Below, one piece after another: positions 34,202-45,433 of a stretch of 64,000 nt of DNA (its first letter is position 1; each line of letters starts with the position of its first letter). This DNA comes from Diphasiastrum complanatum (taxonomy: Eukaryota > Streptophyta > Lycopodiopsida > Lycopodiales > Lycopodiaceae). The stretch spans positions 622,001 through 686,000 of the forward strand of contig CM055097.1 of assembly GCA_029204225.1 (NCBI GenBank). The letters run 5' to 3'. The translations under genes and the position numbers were made by a program. A model generated the notes under the pieces. It made no database searches and had not been told where the DNA came from. It saw only the letters and a program-made list of their open reading frames with translations.

Positions 34202-35068
34202 TTAATTGATATAGAGAATAGTGTCCACTTGGGATGCTTCACTATTTCTTACATCAATTTTACATGTAAAAATGTGACTAGAACATGAAGAATCAAATAG
34301 AATGTAAATGAAATGATTCCACCATGCTTCCAACTCTGAACTCTCTGGAAAAATACAACAAACAAACAATAAATGTGAGTGATCAACTTTTGCTTGCATG
34401 TCTTCTCCTCCTTTGTCCTTTGTTGCCTTGTATCCACCATGATACTTCATGAATGAGCTTCCATCTTCATCTTGCCACAAGAAACCATCAAACCTTGGAA
34501 ATCCACGAGTAGGTGAGTACATAAATGATGCAAATCCAGCACCACATGACTCCATAAACCAAGTAGTTTGCACTAGTCCATCTTCAAGATCTACTTGACA
34601 CAAGAAAATGACTATGAATTCACCAAAAATTGACAATCTCCAAGTATTGGCACCAAGTAGCTCAAGACTTGAGAACTTAGCCATGGATGAGTGACATAAT
34701 GAACCTCCAATAGCTTCATTTCCATCAGCAAAATCAGCCAAGAATGCTAGTACGAATCCAACATAAAAACAATGCTCACCAATGTAGCTAGTTTTATCAT
34801 ATCTTGACAATTTGCACACATCCACATGAAATTGCTCAAACATGAGATAGAAAAAGTAAAGTAAACTTGAACAACACTTCCTTGCTGCTCCTTTGACCTT
34901 ACTTGAGTCTTCAATATGCTGCAAAAACAGATACATAACACCTTTGCCAATTACCTCTCCTTTGATGTTCTTGACTAGCTCCAAATTGCCAACTTCCCTT
35001 TTGACTAGTTGAAGCGCTTTGAGATCAACCTCTTGATCTTCAACTTGATCATCAAAGTCATTGAACAA
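34202..35068 (-). CDS. Unrecognised 288-residue frame in place of reverse transcriptase
   Basis: The frame is in register with the integrase frame, separated by a single TAA at 35098-35100. It begins with an acidic patch (DFDDQVEDQEVD), like the linker after copia integrase. It then becomes hydrophobic and aromatic: YFFYLMFEQFHVD, CFYVGFVLAFLADFAD, a TWRLSIFGEFIVIFLCQVD stretch, then GFPRFDGFLWQDEDGSSFMKYHGG, and a Cys/Phe-rich end. No YVDD box or other reverse-transcriptase motif is found. I do not recognise a family. It may be captured host sequence, or non-coding sequence that happens to be open. It lies inside a retroelement, between integrase and RNase H. Confidence 0.5.
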   Translation of the reverse strand: MFNDFDDQVEDQEVDLKALQLVKREVGNLELVKNIKGEVIGKGVMYLFLQHIEDSSKVKGAARKCCSSLLYFFYLMFEQFHVDVCKLSRYDKTSYIGEHCFYVGFVLAFLADFADGNEAIGGSLCHSSMAKFSSLELLGANTWRLSIFGEFIVIFLCQVDLEDGLVQTTWFMESCGAGFASFMYSPTRGFPRFDGFLWQDEDGSSFMKYHGGYKATKDKGGEDMQAKVDHSHLLFVCCIFPESSELEAWWNHFIYILFDSSCSSHIFTCKIDVRNSEASQVDTILYIN

Positions 35069-35097
35069 AATTTTTTTTCCAGGTCCAATACTTGATT

Positions 35098-36085
35098 TTA
35101 CAGCAAGATAACATCAATCATGCTTGAAGACACCTTTGGAATGTTTCCCTCATAGAAAATGACATCTCTACCAACAATCACTTTGTTAGTAGAAGGAATG
35201 TAAACCTTGTAGGCTTTACTCACCTCACTATATCCAACAAAAATACCTCTTCTTGAAGATGGATCCTCCTTGGTCCTATCATCAAGAGTAATGTTGACAT
35301 AGCATGTGCATCCAAAGGTTCTTAGAAAGTTGACACTCGGCCTCCTCTTGAATAGCATCTCAAAAGGTGTCCTTCCATCCAAAATAGCACTCGGCCACCT
35401 ATTGCACAAGAAATTGGCACACAATAAAGCTTGATCCCAAAATGGTTTGTCAAGATTAGCACTTAACCTCATAGCTTTAGCACTTTCACATAAAGTTCTA
35501 TTCTTCCTTTCAGCCACTCCATTTTGTTGTGGGGTCCTTGATGTTGTATACTCCCTCTTGATCCCATGCTCATCACAAAAGGCCTTGAACTTGTTAGATA
35601 TGTACTCACCACCATTGTCACCTCTCAAGCACTTGATCTTTGTGAAAAATTGGTTCTCCCTTGCATTCTTGAACTTGACAAAGACATCATACACTTCATC
35701 CTTGCTCTTTAGTAGATAGATCCAACAAAATCTACTAGAATCATCAATGAATGTTACATACATCTTAGCTCCACTATTGCTAATTGTAGTAAATCCATGA
35801 ATATCCGAATGTACAAGTTGAAAAAGCTTTGTAGATCTAGAAATAGATCTAGTATAAGGTGGTCTATGTGACTTAGACAAAGCACAAGACTCACAAACAT
35901 GCTTGTCATTACTTAAGGAACTTGTAAGACCAATCACAACCTTCTTCCTTGCCATTACCTCCAATGACTTGAAGTTGAGGTGTCCCATCCTTTTGTGCCA
36001 AACCTCTTGAATAGAAATTTGCTCCCTTGCAACATATCCAACTTGGTTAGCAATAACACAAGCATCAAGTTTGAACAACTTCCCT
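35098..36085 (-). CDS. Copia pre-integrase and integrase
   Basis: The minus frame reads VWHKRMGHLNFKSL (pre-integrase), then a zinc-finger part with CESCALSKSH. The integrase core shows the D-D-E triad: Asp in HSDIHG, Asp in RGDNGGEY, and Glu in NGVAERKNR. It continues with TPFEMLFKRRPSV and FGCTCYV to GRDVIFYEG, the usual integrase C-terminal end. The upstream gag-protease frame is joined through a one-base frame change near 36085. A TAA at 35098 ends it. The product would insert the cDNA copy. The catalytic residues are all present. Confidence 0.93.
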
Positions 36086-37307
36086 TGCCTTTTACCTTTT
36101 CAATCAAGACATTCTTCCTTTTGATCAAACAAGCATCTCCATCAAACTCCACCTTGAGGCCCTTACTTAGCATTTGACTTACACTAAGCAAATTCTTGGT
36201 AATAGATGGAATAAACAAGACATCCTCCAAATGAACATTCCTATTTGTAGAGAGAGAAATAGGAATTGTGCCAATCCCTTTGATTGCACACTCACCATCA
36301 TTGGCCGTGTAGATCACCCTCTTGTCATCTCCATATGCCAACAAGGAAGTGAAGTACTCTTTGTGAAAGGTCATGTGTGAACTTGCTCCACTATCAATCC
36401 ACCAAGGATCTAGATTCCCATTATTAGCAAGCATACATGAAGACATCACAAAATCATCATCATTTGCATCTTGCACATCCAAACCATCCTCACCAAGAGT
36501 AAGATTACCTTGCTTGTCTCCTTGATCTCTCTTCTTCTTGTAGCACTCACTTGCAAAGTGTCTTTTGATGCCACAATAGAAGCATTTGAGCTTTGATCTA
36601 TCCTTCTTTTTGCCACTTGAAGAAGCATCCACTTGATTTTGCCCTTTAGACCACTTGATTTTGGTTTTGCCCTTGAATTTGCCCTTTGTGAACATAGCAT
36701 TCTCTTGAAGTGTTGATGTAGATCCACCTCTTGCTTGAAGTCTATATTCCTCATTGATCAAGATCTCTTGAAGATCCATCAAAATTGACAAAGTCTTTTG
36801 AATAGCAATACTTTGAACAATGTTAGCATGAGCATCCAACAAGCCATTAAGAATCACTTGAATAAGCTCTCCTTCCTTAATGCTTTCATCTATGCAAGCT
36901 AACTCATCATTCAATGCTTTCATTCTCAAAACAAAAGTACTTGGACTTTTTTCATTCTTTTGCAAACAAGAAAAAATTTGCCTTCTTAGAGTCAACACTC
37001 TAGAAGTAGACTTGGATTCATAAAGCTTCTTCAATGAATTCCAAGCTTCCAAAGATGATGTGCACTTACCAACTTCCTTGAGAAGTTCATTGGTAACATT
37101 CATCTTTATCATGTGTAGAGCCTTCTTGGCCCTCTTGTCATACCTCAATTGATCTTGTTGTGTTGCTGGTCTCTCCTCCAAACCTACAACAATATCCAAA
37201 ACATCATTCATCTCAAGAAGTGACTCCATCCTCACTTTCCATAATGAATAGTTACTTGAGGTAAGCCTATCATTGGCTTCCAACATGACTCCAATTGAGG
37301 TTGCCAT
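36085..37307 (-). CDS. Copia gag and protease
   Basis: The likely start is the Met at 37307 (MATSIGVMLEANDRL); the frame is open upstream to 37385 but those residues overlap leader sequence. The gag core has NYSLWKVRMESLL and a conserved LKKLYESKSTSRVLTLRRQ helix. A zinc knuckle CFYCGIKRHFASEC (CX2CX4HX4C) follows near 36580. The protease active site is DPWWIDSGASSHMTFH near 36400, then VLFIPSITKNLLSVSQ. The frame shifts near 36085 and passes into the pre-integrase domain. Gag packages RNA, the protease cuts the polyprotein. Confidence 0.93.
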
Positions 37308-37896
37308 GTAGCAATGACCTGATCTTGTCTTTGAACTTGCTTCAATGCACAAAGCACTCCTTTGAACAACAACAAATGCTTTCAAAAGAAATCACCAAGA
37401 TTTGAAACTATCTCACAAATTCTCTTCTAGCACTTATCCAAGCAAATCAACAAATAGAATCATGGAATCTTGATCAACCTATGATCTATCCTCAATCTAA
37501 TGACTTTTGCCACTTCCTAAGATTGAAACACACTCAAATGAAGTCCAGCAACCTCACTATCTAGAGATCCAGTCAAAATTAGGGTTTTGACAAAATCACA
37601 AAAAATTGACTATTCCAAATCTACATGCAAATGCTAAAAATTTGATATGCAATCTATAAGCCACCACTTAGGCTGAACCAATGATCCAAAAATTGGCCAA
37701 ATCCAGCATGTGAATTCAGAATTCGGAATTGAACAAGTATATTGACCTATTTAGTGTTTTGATCTACAAAACATCCAATCTACAAAAGCAAAAAATCCGA
37801 TTTTGGTGTAGAATCCTCTCTAGCATGCTCTAGACTTGATATCTTCACCAAATCATTGATAGATCTGATTTCCTCCTTCATAACCTGAAATAAAAG

Positions 37897-37908
37897 CTCT
37901 GATACCAT
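37897..37908 (-). other. Primer-binding site of inner copia element
   Basis: TGGTATCAGAGC on the minus strand, directly after the 5' LTR; complementary to plant initiator Met-tRNA. Confidence 0.92.
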
Positions 37909-38557
37909 GTGAAAGATTTCAGATCCTTAAGATCCAATCTACTTGAATGATCTTTGGTTAGAAAGAGAAATACATTACCAATTTCACCAATGTAGAAAAA
38001 TCAGCATCTACACACAATTTGAGATGCAAACACTAATAGAACTTGATCAAACTTGAATGAAATGATTATGTACTATTGCTGTCCGTACAAAACCAGCAAA
38101 CTACTGTATTTCACACATGTGGATCCAAAAATAACAAATATAGATCATTCTACACATAGAATTGCAAGCAATCACCAAGATAGTGCACCAATGGATAGTA
38201 GAACCCAAGAGAACCATGTATAAGCATGAAATGAGATAAAGAAGAGAGAAGATGACTCTCTCCATGAGTTACATCCTTTTATAATAGGTCCAAACCCTAT
38301 TTGGCCACTTGGCTTTCCCACCAAAATGCTAACCCTACCAAATTTGGGTCTAGATTCAATGTACCCAACTTATTGAAATTGAATCTACTCAAACTCGCAT
38401 TCTATCTTTCCCACACTTTCAAAAAGTGTTTATTCAAATGAAATTTAGACTAATGAACTTTGAAAAGTCAACCTCTAAGTCTAAAACAAGTTTTGGCCTC
38501 AATATGCCAAATATGGAAATATTGCAAAATGTGATAAAACTAGTTGAATCTTTCACA
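37909..38557 (-). repeat. 5' LTR of inner copia element
   Basis: Near-identical to 32861-33510, with TGTGAAAG/CTTTCACA ends. AACAC follows at 38558-38562, matching GACAC before the other LTR at four of five bases. Confidence 0.95.
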
Positions 38558-39150
38558 AACACATGTTGTGATTCCTTAATTCCTTTCAATCTTTCATCCA
38601 TTGAAGAATTTTCCTCTGAAATACTTTTGCTCAAAACCAACACCTTGGTGAGTTGTCTTATCCTTAGATCTTGAATCAGTGCCTTTTGCATTACATCTGT
38701 CAAAGTTGGATTTACTTGAACTACTTTATCCAAATGTTGACGAATGTGATCTTGAAGACCACGTAGGTAGTGTTGGATGAATAACTCTTCATCAAGACAC
38801 ATCTGTTTAGATGCTACCAGAAGAAATCTCGTATTATATGTCTTCACTAAACCAGTTTGTTCTAGCATATACCAAGAGTCCATATAATAATCTATAAATA
38901 TTTCTGCACAAAATTCCTTGAAATCGTCCTATGACTCGGGTTCATACTCTGGATAACGTAATACTTCTTGCCACCAATCATAGGATTTTCTTCAAAAATG
39001 AGATATTGTCATTGTAATTTTGCCCTTTTCCGATATTGAATATAGTTGAAGATTTTCATCCACGATAGATAACCAGTCATAAATATGTAAAAAACTCAAT
39101 TCTCCATCAAAGGTCGGTATATTCTCAAAATGAACATCGTCAAGATTTCA
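38558..39150 (-). pseudogene. Gypsy-type gag of the outer element, 5' portion
   Basis: Minus-strand text in this stretch carries retrotrans_gag landmarks: IPTFDGELSFLHIYDWL, then YDWWQEVLRYPEYEPES, then TGLVKTYNTRFLLVASKQM and LDEELFIQHYLRGLQDHIRQHL. At least one stop or frame change lies near 38930. The frame runs straight into the copia 5' LTR after ESQHVF and resumes at 32855. The protein would be a capsid-like RNA-packaging protein. Confidence 0.75.
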
Positions 39151-39249
39151 TTGAATATTAATTTGTTGATGTTGATTTGCCTCTGAGAACTACTCTCACC
39201 ATTGAAATAGGAACTAGGAATGGTTACTATGCTCCCATAACTAGTATTG

Positions 39250-39900
39250 TCTCATGTCCGTAACCTAGTGGTTCTAGCAATTGATTTGAGAGCCATAGAG
39301 GAAGCACCTTCTGTTTGCATGGATGTAATGTTGACTGCGATTGTACAAAGAGAAGATTGGTATTCAGAATGATCTTCTTCAATTTCGTATTGTTCGGAAC
39401 CAGCTTCGTTATCATCATTGTAGTCTCCATCATCACCGATGTAATGATTGGGATGCACTTCTGTCTCTTGACAATGTAATCTTTTGTTGTACATGTTGTG
39501 AACTGTTGGATCTTTTTCATCATAATCACAACTTTCAGGGATATCATTGGGTTGACCTATAGGCTCATATTTGTCCTCATGTTGTCATTTAGAGTGATTA
39601 TGACTCTCATTATCAACAATGTTATACTCGGTCTCATTTGGGCTATCGTTATATTCGTCTGCATCACCAAGCTGATATTCTCGATCATCTAGTTGACAAT
39701 CATGATCTCCATTGGAATACTGCTCATGCTCATCCGCATCATTACATTGTTGATCATCTTGTTGACAATCGCCACCATCATCACATTCTCCCTCATCTTG
39801 ACAATCAATCACCACCATTATCATCCCAGTTACTTTGGTTATCGTACTCATAATCATTTCCATCCCATTGATCTTCATAGTTGGACATATATTCATTATC
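39250..39900 (-). CDS. Acidic Asp/Gln/Asn-rich frames of the outer element
   Basis: Two overlapping minus-strand frames (39896-39585 and 39494-39252) are strikingly rich in Asp, Glu, Asn, Gln, Tyr and His, for example DGGDCQQDDQQCNDADEHEQ and DDGDYNDDNEAGSEQYEIEE. The plus strand reads as repeated CATC/ATTGTTGATC words, so the composition may come from a decayed microsatellite-like tract. No family recognised. The position upstream of gag suggests an N-terminal gag extension or a separate small protein. Confidence 0.35.
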
Positions 39901-41587
39901 AGTGTCCATGGTACAATGATAGGTAGTCTGTGGGTTATGGGTCCACAAAACTAAATAAAGTGAAATTTTTTTGGAACAATTGTGAGTTTCACTATTAAAA
40001 TCAGAAATTTGCTAGAAACAAATTTGTTTTTCTCCACCGTCCCAAAATTCTGAGTCCCCAAAGAATGTAACCTATAAGATTCAGGGAACAACAATAGTTT
40101 TTTTGGCAAAATGTCAACTTTGTTTCACTGATCAATTTTGGATTTTATACCACTACTATCATTTAAATCTCGACGTAATGATCAATTTTGCTTTTTACTG
40201 TGTTAAAATCTGAGGTCAAACATAAAAGATACGGGAGTTTAAAGAATAGAGCAAAATAAAATGTGAACAAATTAAGACAAAGGGCCTTCTAAAAAATCAA
40301 TAAAAAAAATAAAATGATGATGACTGAAACATTGATCATTGTACTCAACTCTAAAAACTTAGCACTTTTAGTTCTTATTGTGCCCAAATTTGACTTCAAA
40401 GGCAAAAAACATGGATATAAACAAAACGGAAAATAAAACGAAATAACAAAAGCTTAGAAAAGGGGCCTATAACAAAAAACTTTGATTTCCATGAAACAAT
40501 GGACCATAAAAAAAAATAAATCCATAAACAATTTAAAATCTTGACGGCGATCGCATATACAAAATATGTGCTCATGTCGTAAAAGATGTTTATGAATAAA
40601 AAAAATGAAAAATAAAAAAAACTTTTTTTTGAGGCCGCGGGCACCGAGTGGTCACACACACGGTTGATGAGCACGGACAGGCAGCACCATGGAGAGGGAG
40701 AGAGGGAACAGAGGGTGGAGTGTGAGAGGAGAGAGAAGGGCTAGAGAGGCACGTGAGAGGAGAGAGAAGGGATGGAGAGGCACGTGAGAGGAGAGAGAAG
40801 AAAGGGGCAGAGATAGAGCACGGACCGATGGCCCGAAGGGTGCCGCACGCGGGTGGGACGTTTAGGTTTAGGGTGGAAGAAGGTTTAAGTTTTTTTCTCT
40901 AAAGGAAAAGACTTAGGTTTAGGTTAAGAAAATTTTGGCAAGGTGTCTCTTTGGTTTTTTGCACTTCTCAATTCTTAACTTAAATGGTGAACGTAGGGCT
41001 AGGGCTGTGCGAAGGTAGGATTAGGTCAAGTTCTGTTTTTTAAGTGATTTTGGCTAACCTTCAAAATAAAGAAACTAAAAAAAGTTTACAAAGGAGAAAA
41101 ACTTTTAAAATGGAGAGTTGAAGTGATTCTCTCCCAAATCTACTACCAAAGCTAGAATTTGACCTCCTACACAAGAATTGTCATTTATCTTTCAATTTGC
41201 AACCAAATTGGCTGAAAATTAGGTCAAATTCAAGCTAAGACTGATATCTACAATCCTATAGAAATACAGTCATAAAGGTTTGATCAAAAGTACAGCAAAA
41301 AATGGAGAAAAATAGACTGCAAAAACTTAACTAGCTAAAATTGGAATGCAAACACTAAAATGGCCATAACTTGGTCATTATAGCTCCAAATCAAAAAATC
41401 TCAGTACCTCCAAGAAGCTAAACAAAAGATATACTAATATATAACAAGAAATCACACAACGAATGAAGATTAAATGATCAAAATTCGAATCAAAGCTTGC
41501 TGGAAATTGGAAAAACAAGAAAACTAGAACAAGAAACTCTACCATACTTAACAAAAACTACCAAATCTGATGGGGAAAGGATCTAAT
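39901..41587 (-). other. Leader of the outer element
   Basis: Non-coding between the primer site and the acidic frames. It contains a G/A-rich block at 40680-40830 (entered separately) and long A-rich runs. The part at 41340-41587 is shared with the fragment at 49138-49395. Confidence 0.6.
40720..40805. repeat. 31-bp tandem repeat, about 2.7 units
   Basis: The unit GTGAGAGGAGAGAGAAGGG-(C/A)T-(A/G)-GAGAGGCAC occurs twice in full and a third time in part, in the leader of the outer LTR element. Confidence 0.9.
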
Positions 41588-41599
41588 GCTATGATACCA
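41588..41599 (-). other. Primer-binding site of outer element
   Basis: TGGTATCATAGC on the minus strand, one base different from the Met-tRNA site of the copia elements, four bases inside the 5' LTR end. The same text stands at the equivalent place of the fragment near 49380, differing at one base. Confidence 0.75.
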
Positions 41600-41603
41600 A
41601 AAT

Positions 41604-42177
41604 TTTCATGTGCCAATCTTACCATTCAAACATCTAATCTGTTCATGAACATCAAATTATAATGGAAATGCAAGAAATCAAGGAAATACTCAAGAAATCA
41701 AGAAACTAGACAAAGATAGCAAAGCTTCACCAAATTAGGCAAAGTAGGCATTCATTATTCATGAATGAAGATCATTCAAAGGATAGGGGCCTGATTCTAG
41801 AGCATGATCATAGCTCTCATGTGATTTTAGGCACATGAACCACAAACCATTCATGAAAGCACTCAAGGAGAAGCTTCAAGAACACAAGAGAGCACCAAAA
41901 GGTTCAAAATTATGAAAATGAATAATAGCCTCCAAATTTAGCACGACATCATCTATTTATAGTGGTCACTTGTGCCTTTACTATAGTTTTGGGGCCTTAT
42001 TTGGCTAATTTGGGCCTTACAACCATTATTACACATCTGTTATTCACAAATATAGCGAGAGTGTTCGAGCCTCTGTATTAACACTCCTAATGACTAATTC
42101 TAAACTAATTTAGCTCAATGGCTATTTTTTGAAATTCATTAGTAAGCTCATGGGCTAATTACATGCAGCACATGATA
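41604..42177 (-). repeat. 5' LTR of outer element
   Basis: Aligns over its full length with 31251-31824, with visibly more differences than the inner LTR pair shows. Followed by GTTTC. Confidence 0.9.
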
Positions 42178-42182
42178 GTTTC
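42178..42182. repeat. Target-site duplication, right copy (GTTTC)
   Basis: Matches 31246-31250; marks the outer limit of the nested element. Confidence 0.85.
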
Positions 42183-45100
42183 TCCATTCTGTGACCTGCA
42201 TCTACTCTTGGATGTCAATGACATGCATATGGATGTGCATATAACCTATTGCACAATTCAGCTGCTATTACATGCGTAAGTACATACACGAATATGCTTT
42301 GTGAAATATAGGTACACTAATATTTATGTTGCAAGAGCTAACCTAGCCCACAAAAGATTATGAAGCTCATCAGTTGGAGTGCTTCAGAAGATCCTATTGA
42401 CCCTTCAATTTTTTTTTCAAATGTTTTGGCATAAGCACGACATATATTTTGAACATGCTACATAGGTTTGAAGTGTGAAACCCAATGAGAATGTTCTCTT
42501 TTCTTTCAAAAGACCAGTTCTACATTTGATCCACAATGCAATATGCATGAATCCCTACAATATGATGGCAAACTTTTAGTTGAAAGTCTTTGTACAACAA
42601 GTTGTCTCCAAAGTAGGGCAATCCAAGAAGGCAATAAAGAATACTTGAGTTTCACATGTGGCATTCAGCCTTTTTGAAATGAGCTACTCTTTATATTGCA
42701 CATTCGGCACTCTTGATAATGCAACAAGCAAATTTCCATTGGAGTTTTAGCATTTTTGTACTCTTTGGTACTTAGACCAGCATCATTTAACGGTAAGGTT
42801 ACTCAGTGCTTTGATTGAAACAGGGAAAATCTTTCAAGAAAAAAATTGAATTTGTACTCTTGTTCAATCCTATAAGTTTATCTACTTACTATCAAGGAAC
42901 CAAACTGTAGAGCATGGAACAAGAATGCAACAATAGTTCCTAGTTAAGGTTGTCTGAACCATATAACATTTCATGCTAAAGTTTAGTAATTTAGCCTATC
43001 TTTATCTCTTGTGATTATCAGTTAACAGATCAAATTGGCTAATATTTAAAGCATTGTTGAACATTTATTTTCTCAGGTGCAATTTTTGTGTAAATATGTC
43101 TAATATTTCCACAAAACTATAGCATGTCTGTCTAGTCTTTTGGTCAATAGTAAGCTACTTGTTTATTTATCAAAGATTTCTCTATATCGAATTGGTTAGA
43201 CATGTTTTTAGTACTCGCGTTCTTAGTATGTTCTCTGGTTTTGGTACAAACTTAGTTTGTCAATGATTGGGATAGTACCCAATAAACTCTTCCAGACTCA
43301 TCAATCCAATTATATGAAATTTGTGGCCTCTAAATCAAGTATTGGCCCTTCACGCTTGATTTTTATTTTTGTCAATTGATCATTTAAGCCCTTGAGGCCC
43401 TAATAGAAATAGGATAAGGACATTGAGTGTTATTGGTAGAGACTTGATAATTGGATAAGCTTGGGCAGTATTTTCAAGCTCCTATCTCTATAACCAACTA
43501 GACCTCCTCGACTATCCTTAAAGTAAACTTTCAACCTCAAGTAAATTCACACCTACCTTTATTTTCCACACTTGAATCGCATTATGAAGGTGGCTTGTTT
43601 AACTTAAATTCCGTAGATTCACACATATTTTCCACTTAGCCAATTTTTCTGCCAAGTCAAGAAACTTACACCTAATGGCTAGTAGATAAGCTTATATCAG
43701 TCATTATTGTCCAAGCTTAGTAAAACATTTGTAATGTACACCTTGAGGGTTGGTCATGGGCATTTTCCCTTTATACATCAACTTTGTTGGGAGTGCTCTT
43801 GCCTTAGATTTTTGAGCTGGTATGCTTGTATCTCATGCAAGGTAGACCTATGTGCAATCACACACATCTTAGGAGACCATTCAGATTGTTTGAGATGTCC
43901 TCACATGTGTGAAAAGTACACAATACTTATCAACGTCTCATACATATGTTTGTTCAAAATAATCCATAATAATTATGACACTGATCTCGACTATCTTCAT
44001 TCGGTAGATAAATTAAAAGTATGTGCTACATTTTCTTGAATTCATATAGGTGCTTGATAAGTACACCTTCAATGACATGAAATTCAATAGAAAGGGAGAT
44101 GAATGCATGTTAAATCCATGTGGATGAGTTTTGGAAATGACCAAAAAAATAATTGTTTTGCTTTAGCTTTTGATGGAGCCAATCCACCTCAAGACATAAG
44201 GGCAAAATGGAGATATAGATAATGATGAGCACGTAGCAATGAAGGAAGAACCAACCACCATCAAAGGTGTTAAAATTGTCCAAGAAATCCATAGTGTTAA
44301 CATTTTTAAATCCTCAAACATGGGCAACATGAGAAATGGATCAATAAAAAAAGCTGGTGAGTTTGGCAATTAATGTCCATTCACTTGACATATCTAAGGA
44401 TAATTTAAGTGAAATTATTCTATTGTTGTAGATGAAACTCAAACTACCATACTCTATTGGGTTGAAACTTTAGCGACAGTCAATTGCTTGAAGTTTGAGT
44501 TGTACTTGAGACAATTGAAAGGATTCATAGTTGATCATCTAGGCTTACCAAATGGTGAAAATAATTAGGGGGTGCAAGTAGCATGGAATATTGTCATTAT
44601 ATATTTAGAATTTTGAATGGCTTCTGCAAGAGCCCTTAAATGACATTTCGTAAAGGCTAGATTATATTGAAAGGCTAAGCGTTCATTCTAAATCCCAATC
44701 ATCTTGTTTTATGGTACACATAGGTCTTGGAAGATTAAGCTAGTCAATGAGTCAAAACCTTTGGTTAGTTGCTTGAATGATCGATCTCTATAGGAGAACA
44801 TGTTAAAAGTTAGGAGCTTGGAGATGTGAACGGTCTCATTCTCAAATATAGGGACATCTTTGCTTGGAGTTTTAATTATAAAGGGCATCTCACTAATTGT
44901 TAAGGTACACCATATTGTTGATGATAAATGCAACTATAGCTATGGTTACAATGCACATAGTCATCTGTAGAATGTCTAGTTGATATAAAAAACAATCTCA
45001 AAATCTTCTCGATGTGGCATTCACCCTACATTCTTAAATGGGTTCAATGGTTATAGCTTTGTTGGAATTTATTAGGGATAGATGTGTCAAATTAGACTTT

Positions 45101-45430
45101 CCTATTTGAAAGTAGACTACAAAATAGACTCTAGAGATTATGAAAAAATAAAACTCAAATATAGAGTAAAAATATTTCATTTTCAATACCTTTAAGGGTT
45201 TCTATGAGTTTGACTCGTTTGTGCTACTATTTTGTGTCTAGATCCATTCATATAGTGAGATTATATTGCATATTGTTTTGTTATTTTTGTAGAGAAATAT
45301 GTACTAAATTGTTGTGGTTTCTCCAACTTTGCTTATTTGAGCAATACATTTCAAAACTTGACAAAGAATTTTTTAAGTAGATAGTGGTAAAAAGTGTGGT
45401 GGAAGACATGGTATTACATTGGAAATGATA
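42183..45430. other. No gene recognised
   Basis: A/T-rich sequence with short frames only (the longest, 43707-44039, has no recognisable motif). The part next to 42182 is the other side of the outer element's insertion site and so was once continuous with the PLS-PPR 3' flank. Confidence 0.5.
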
Positions 45431-45433
45431 AAG

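Larger units (their letters stand above)
32861..38557 (-). mobile_element. Ty1/copia retrotransposon lacking reverse transcriptase (inner element)
   Basis: LTRs 32861-33510 and 37909-38557 begin and end with TGTGAAAG/CTTTCACA. The primer site TGGTATCAGAGC (37897-37908) abuts the 5' LTR and a purine tract AAAGAGGGAG (33511-33520) abuts the 3' LTR. Flanking bases are GACAC and AACAC, a near-perfect 5-bp duplication. Minus-strand order: gag, zinc knuckle, protease, pre-integrase, integrase, unknown frame, RNase H. By my count the LTRs differ at about 17 of 650 positions, mostly transitions, so insertion was fairly recent, but the coding region carries frameshifts near 36085 and 33735 and a stop at 35098-35100. 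Confidence 0.95.
31251..42177 (-). mobile_element. Gag-only LTR retrotransposon (outer element), split by a copia insertion
   Basis: Two 574-bp LTRs (31251-31824 and 41604-42177) with perfect inner inverted ends TCATGTGC/GCACATGA are flanked by GTTTC. On the minus strand the order is: 5' LTR, Met-tRNA-like primer site (41588-41599), leader with G/A-rich repeats, acidic frame (39900-39250), gypsy-type gag (from about 39150), polypurine tract (31825-31834) and 3' LTR. After removing the inner copia element (32861-38557) the internal region is about 4.1 kb, with no protease, reverse transcriptase, RNase H or integrase recognisable. This matches the known class of non-autonomous gag-bearing plant LTR elements. 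The two LTRs differ more than those of the inner element, as nesting requires. A third family member lies at 49138-49650. Confidence 0.88.

Noticed and set aside
39341-39926. His/Leu/Ile-rich plus-strand frames
   Set aside because: They are the antisense of the acidic minus-strand frames of the outer element and show only tract-like composition.
44709-44933. Minus-strand frame with protein-like text
   Set aside because: No recognised motif; single short frame in A/T-rich sequence.
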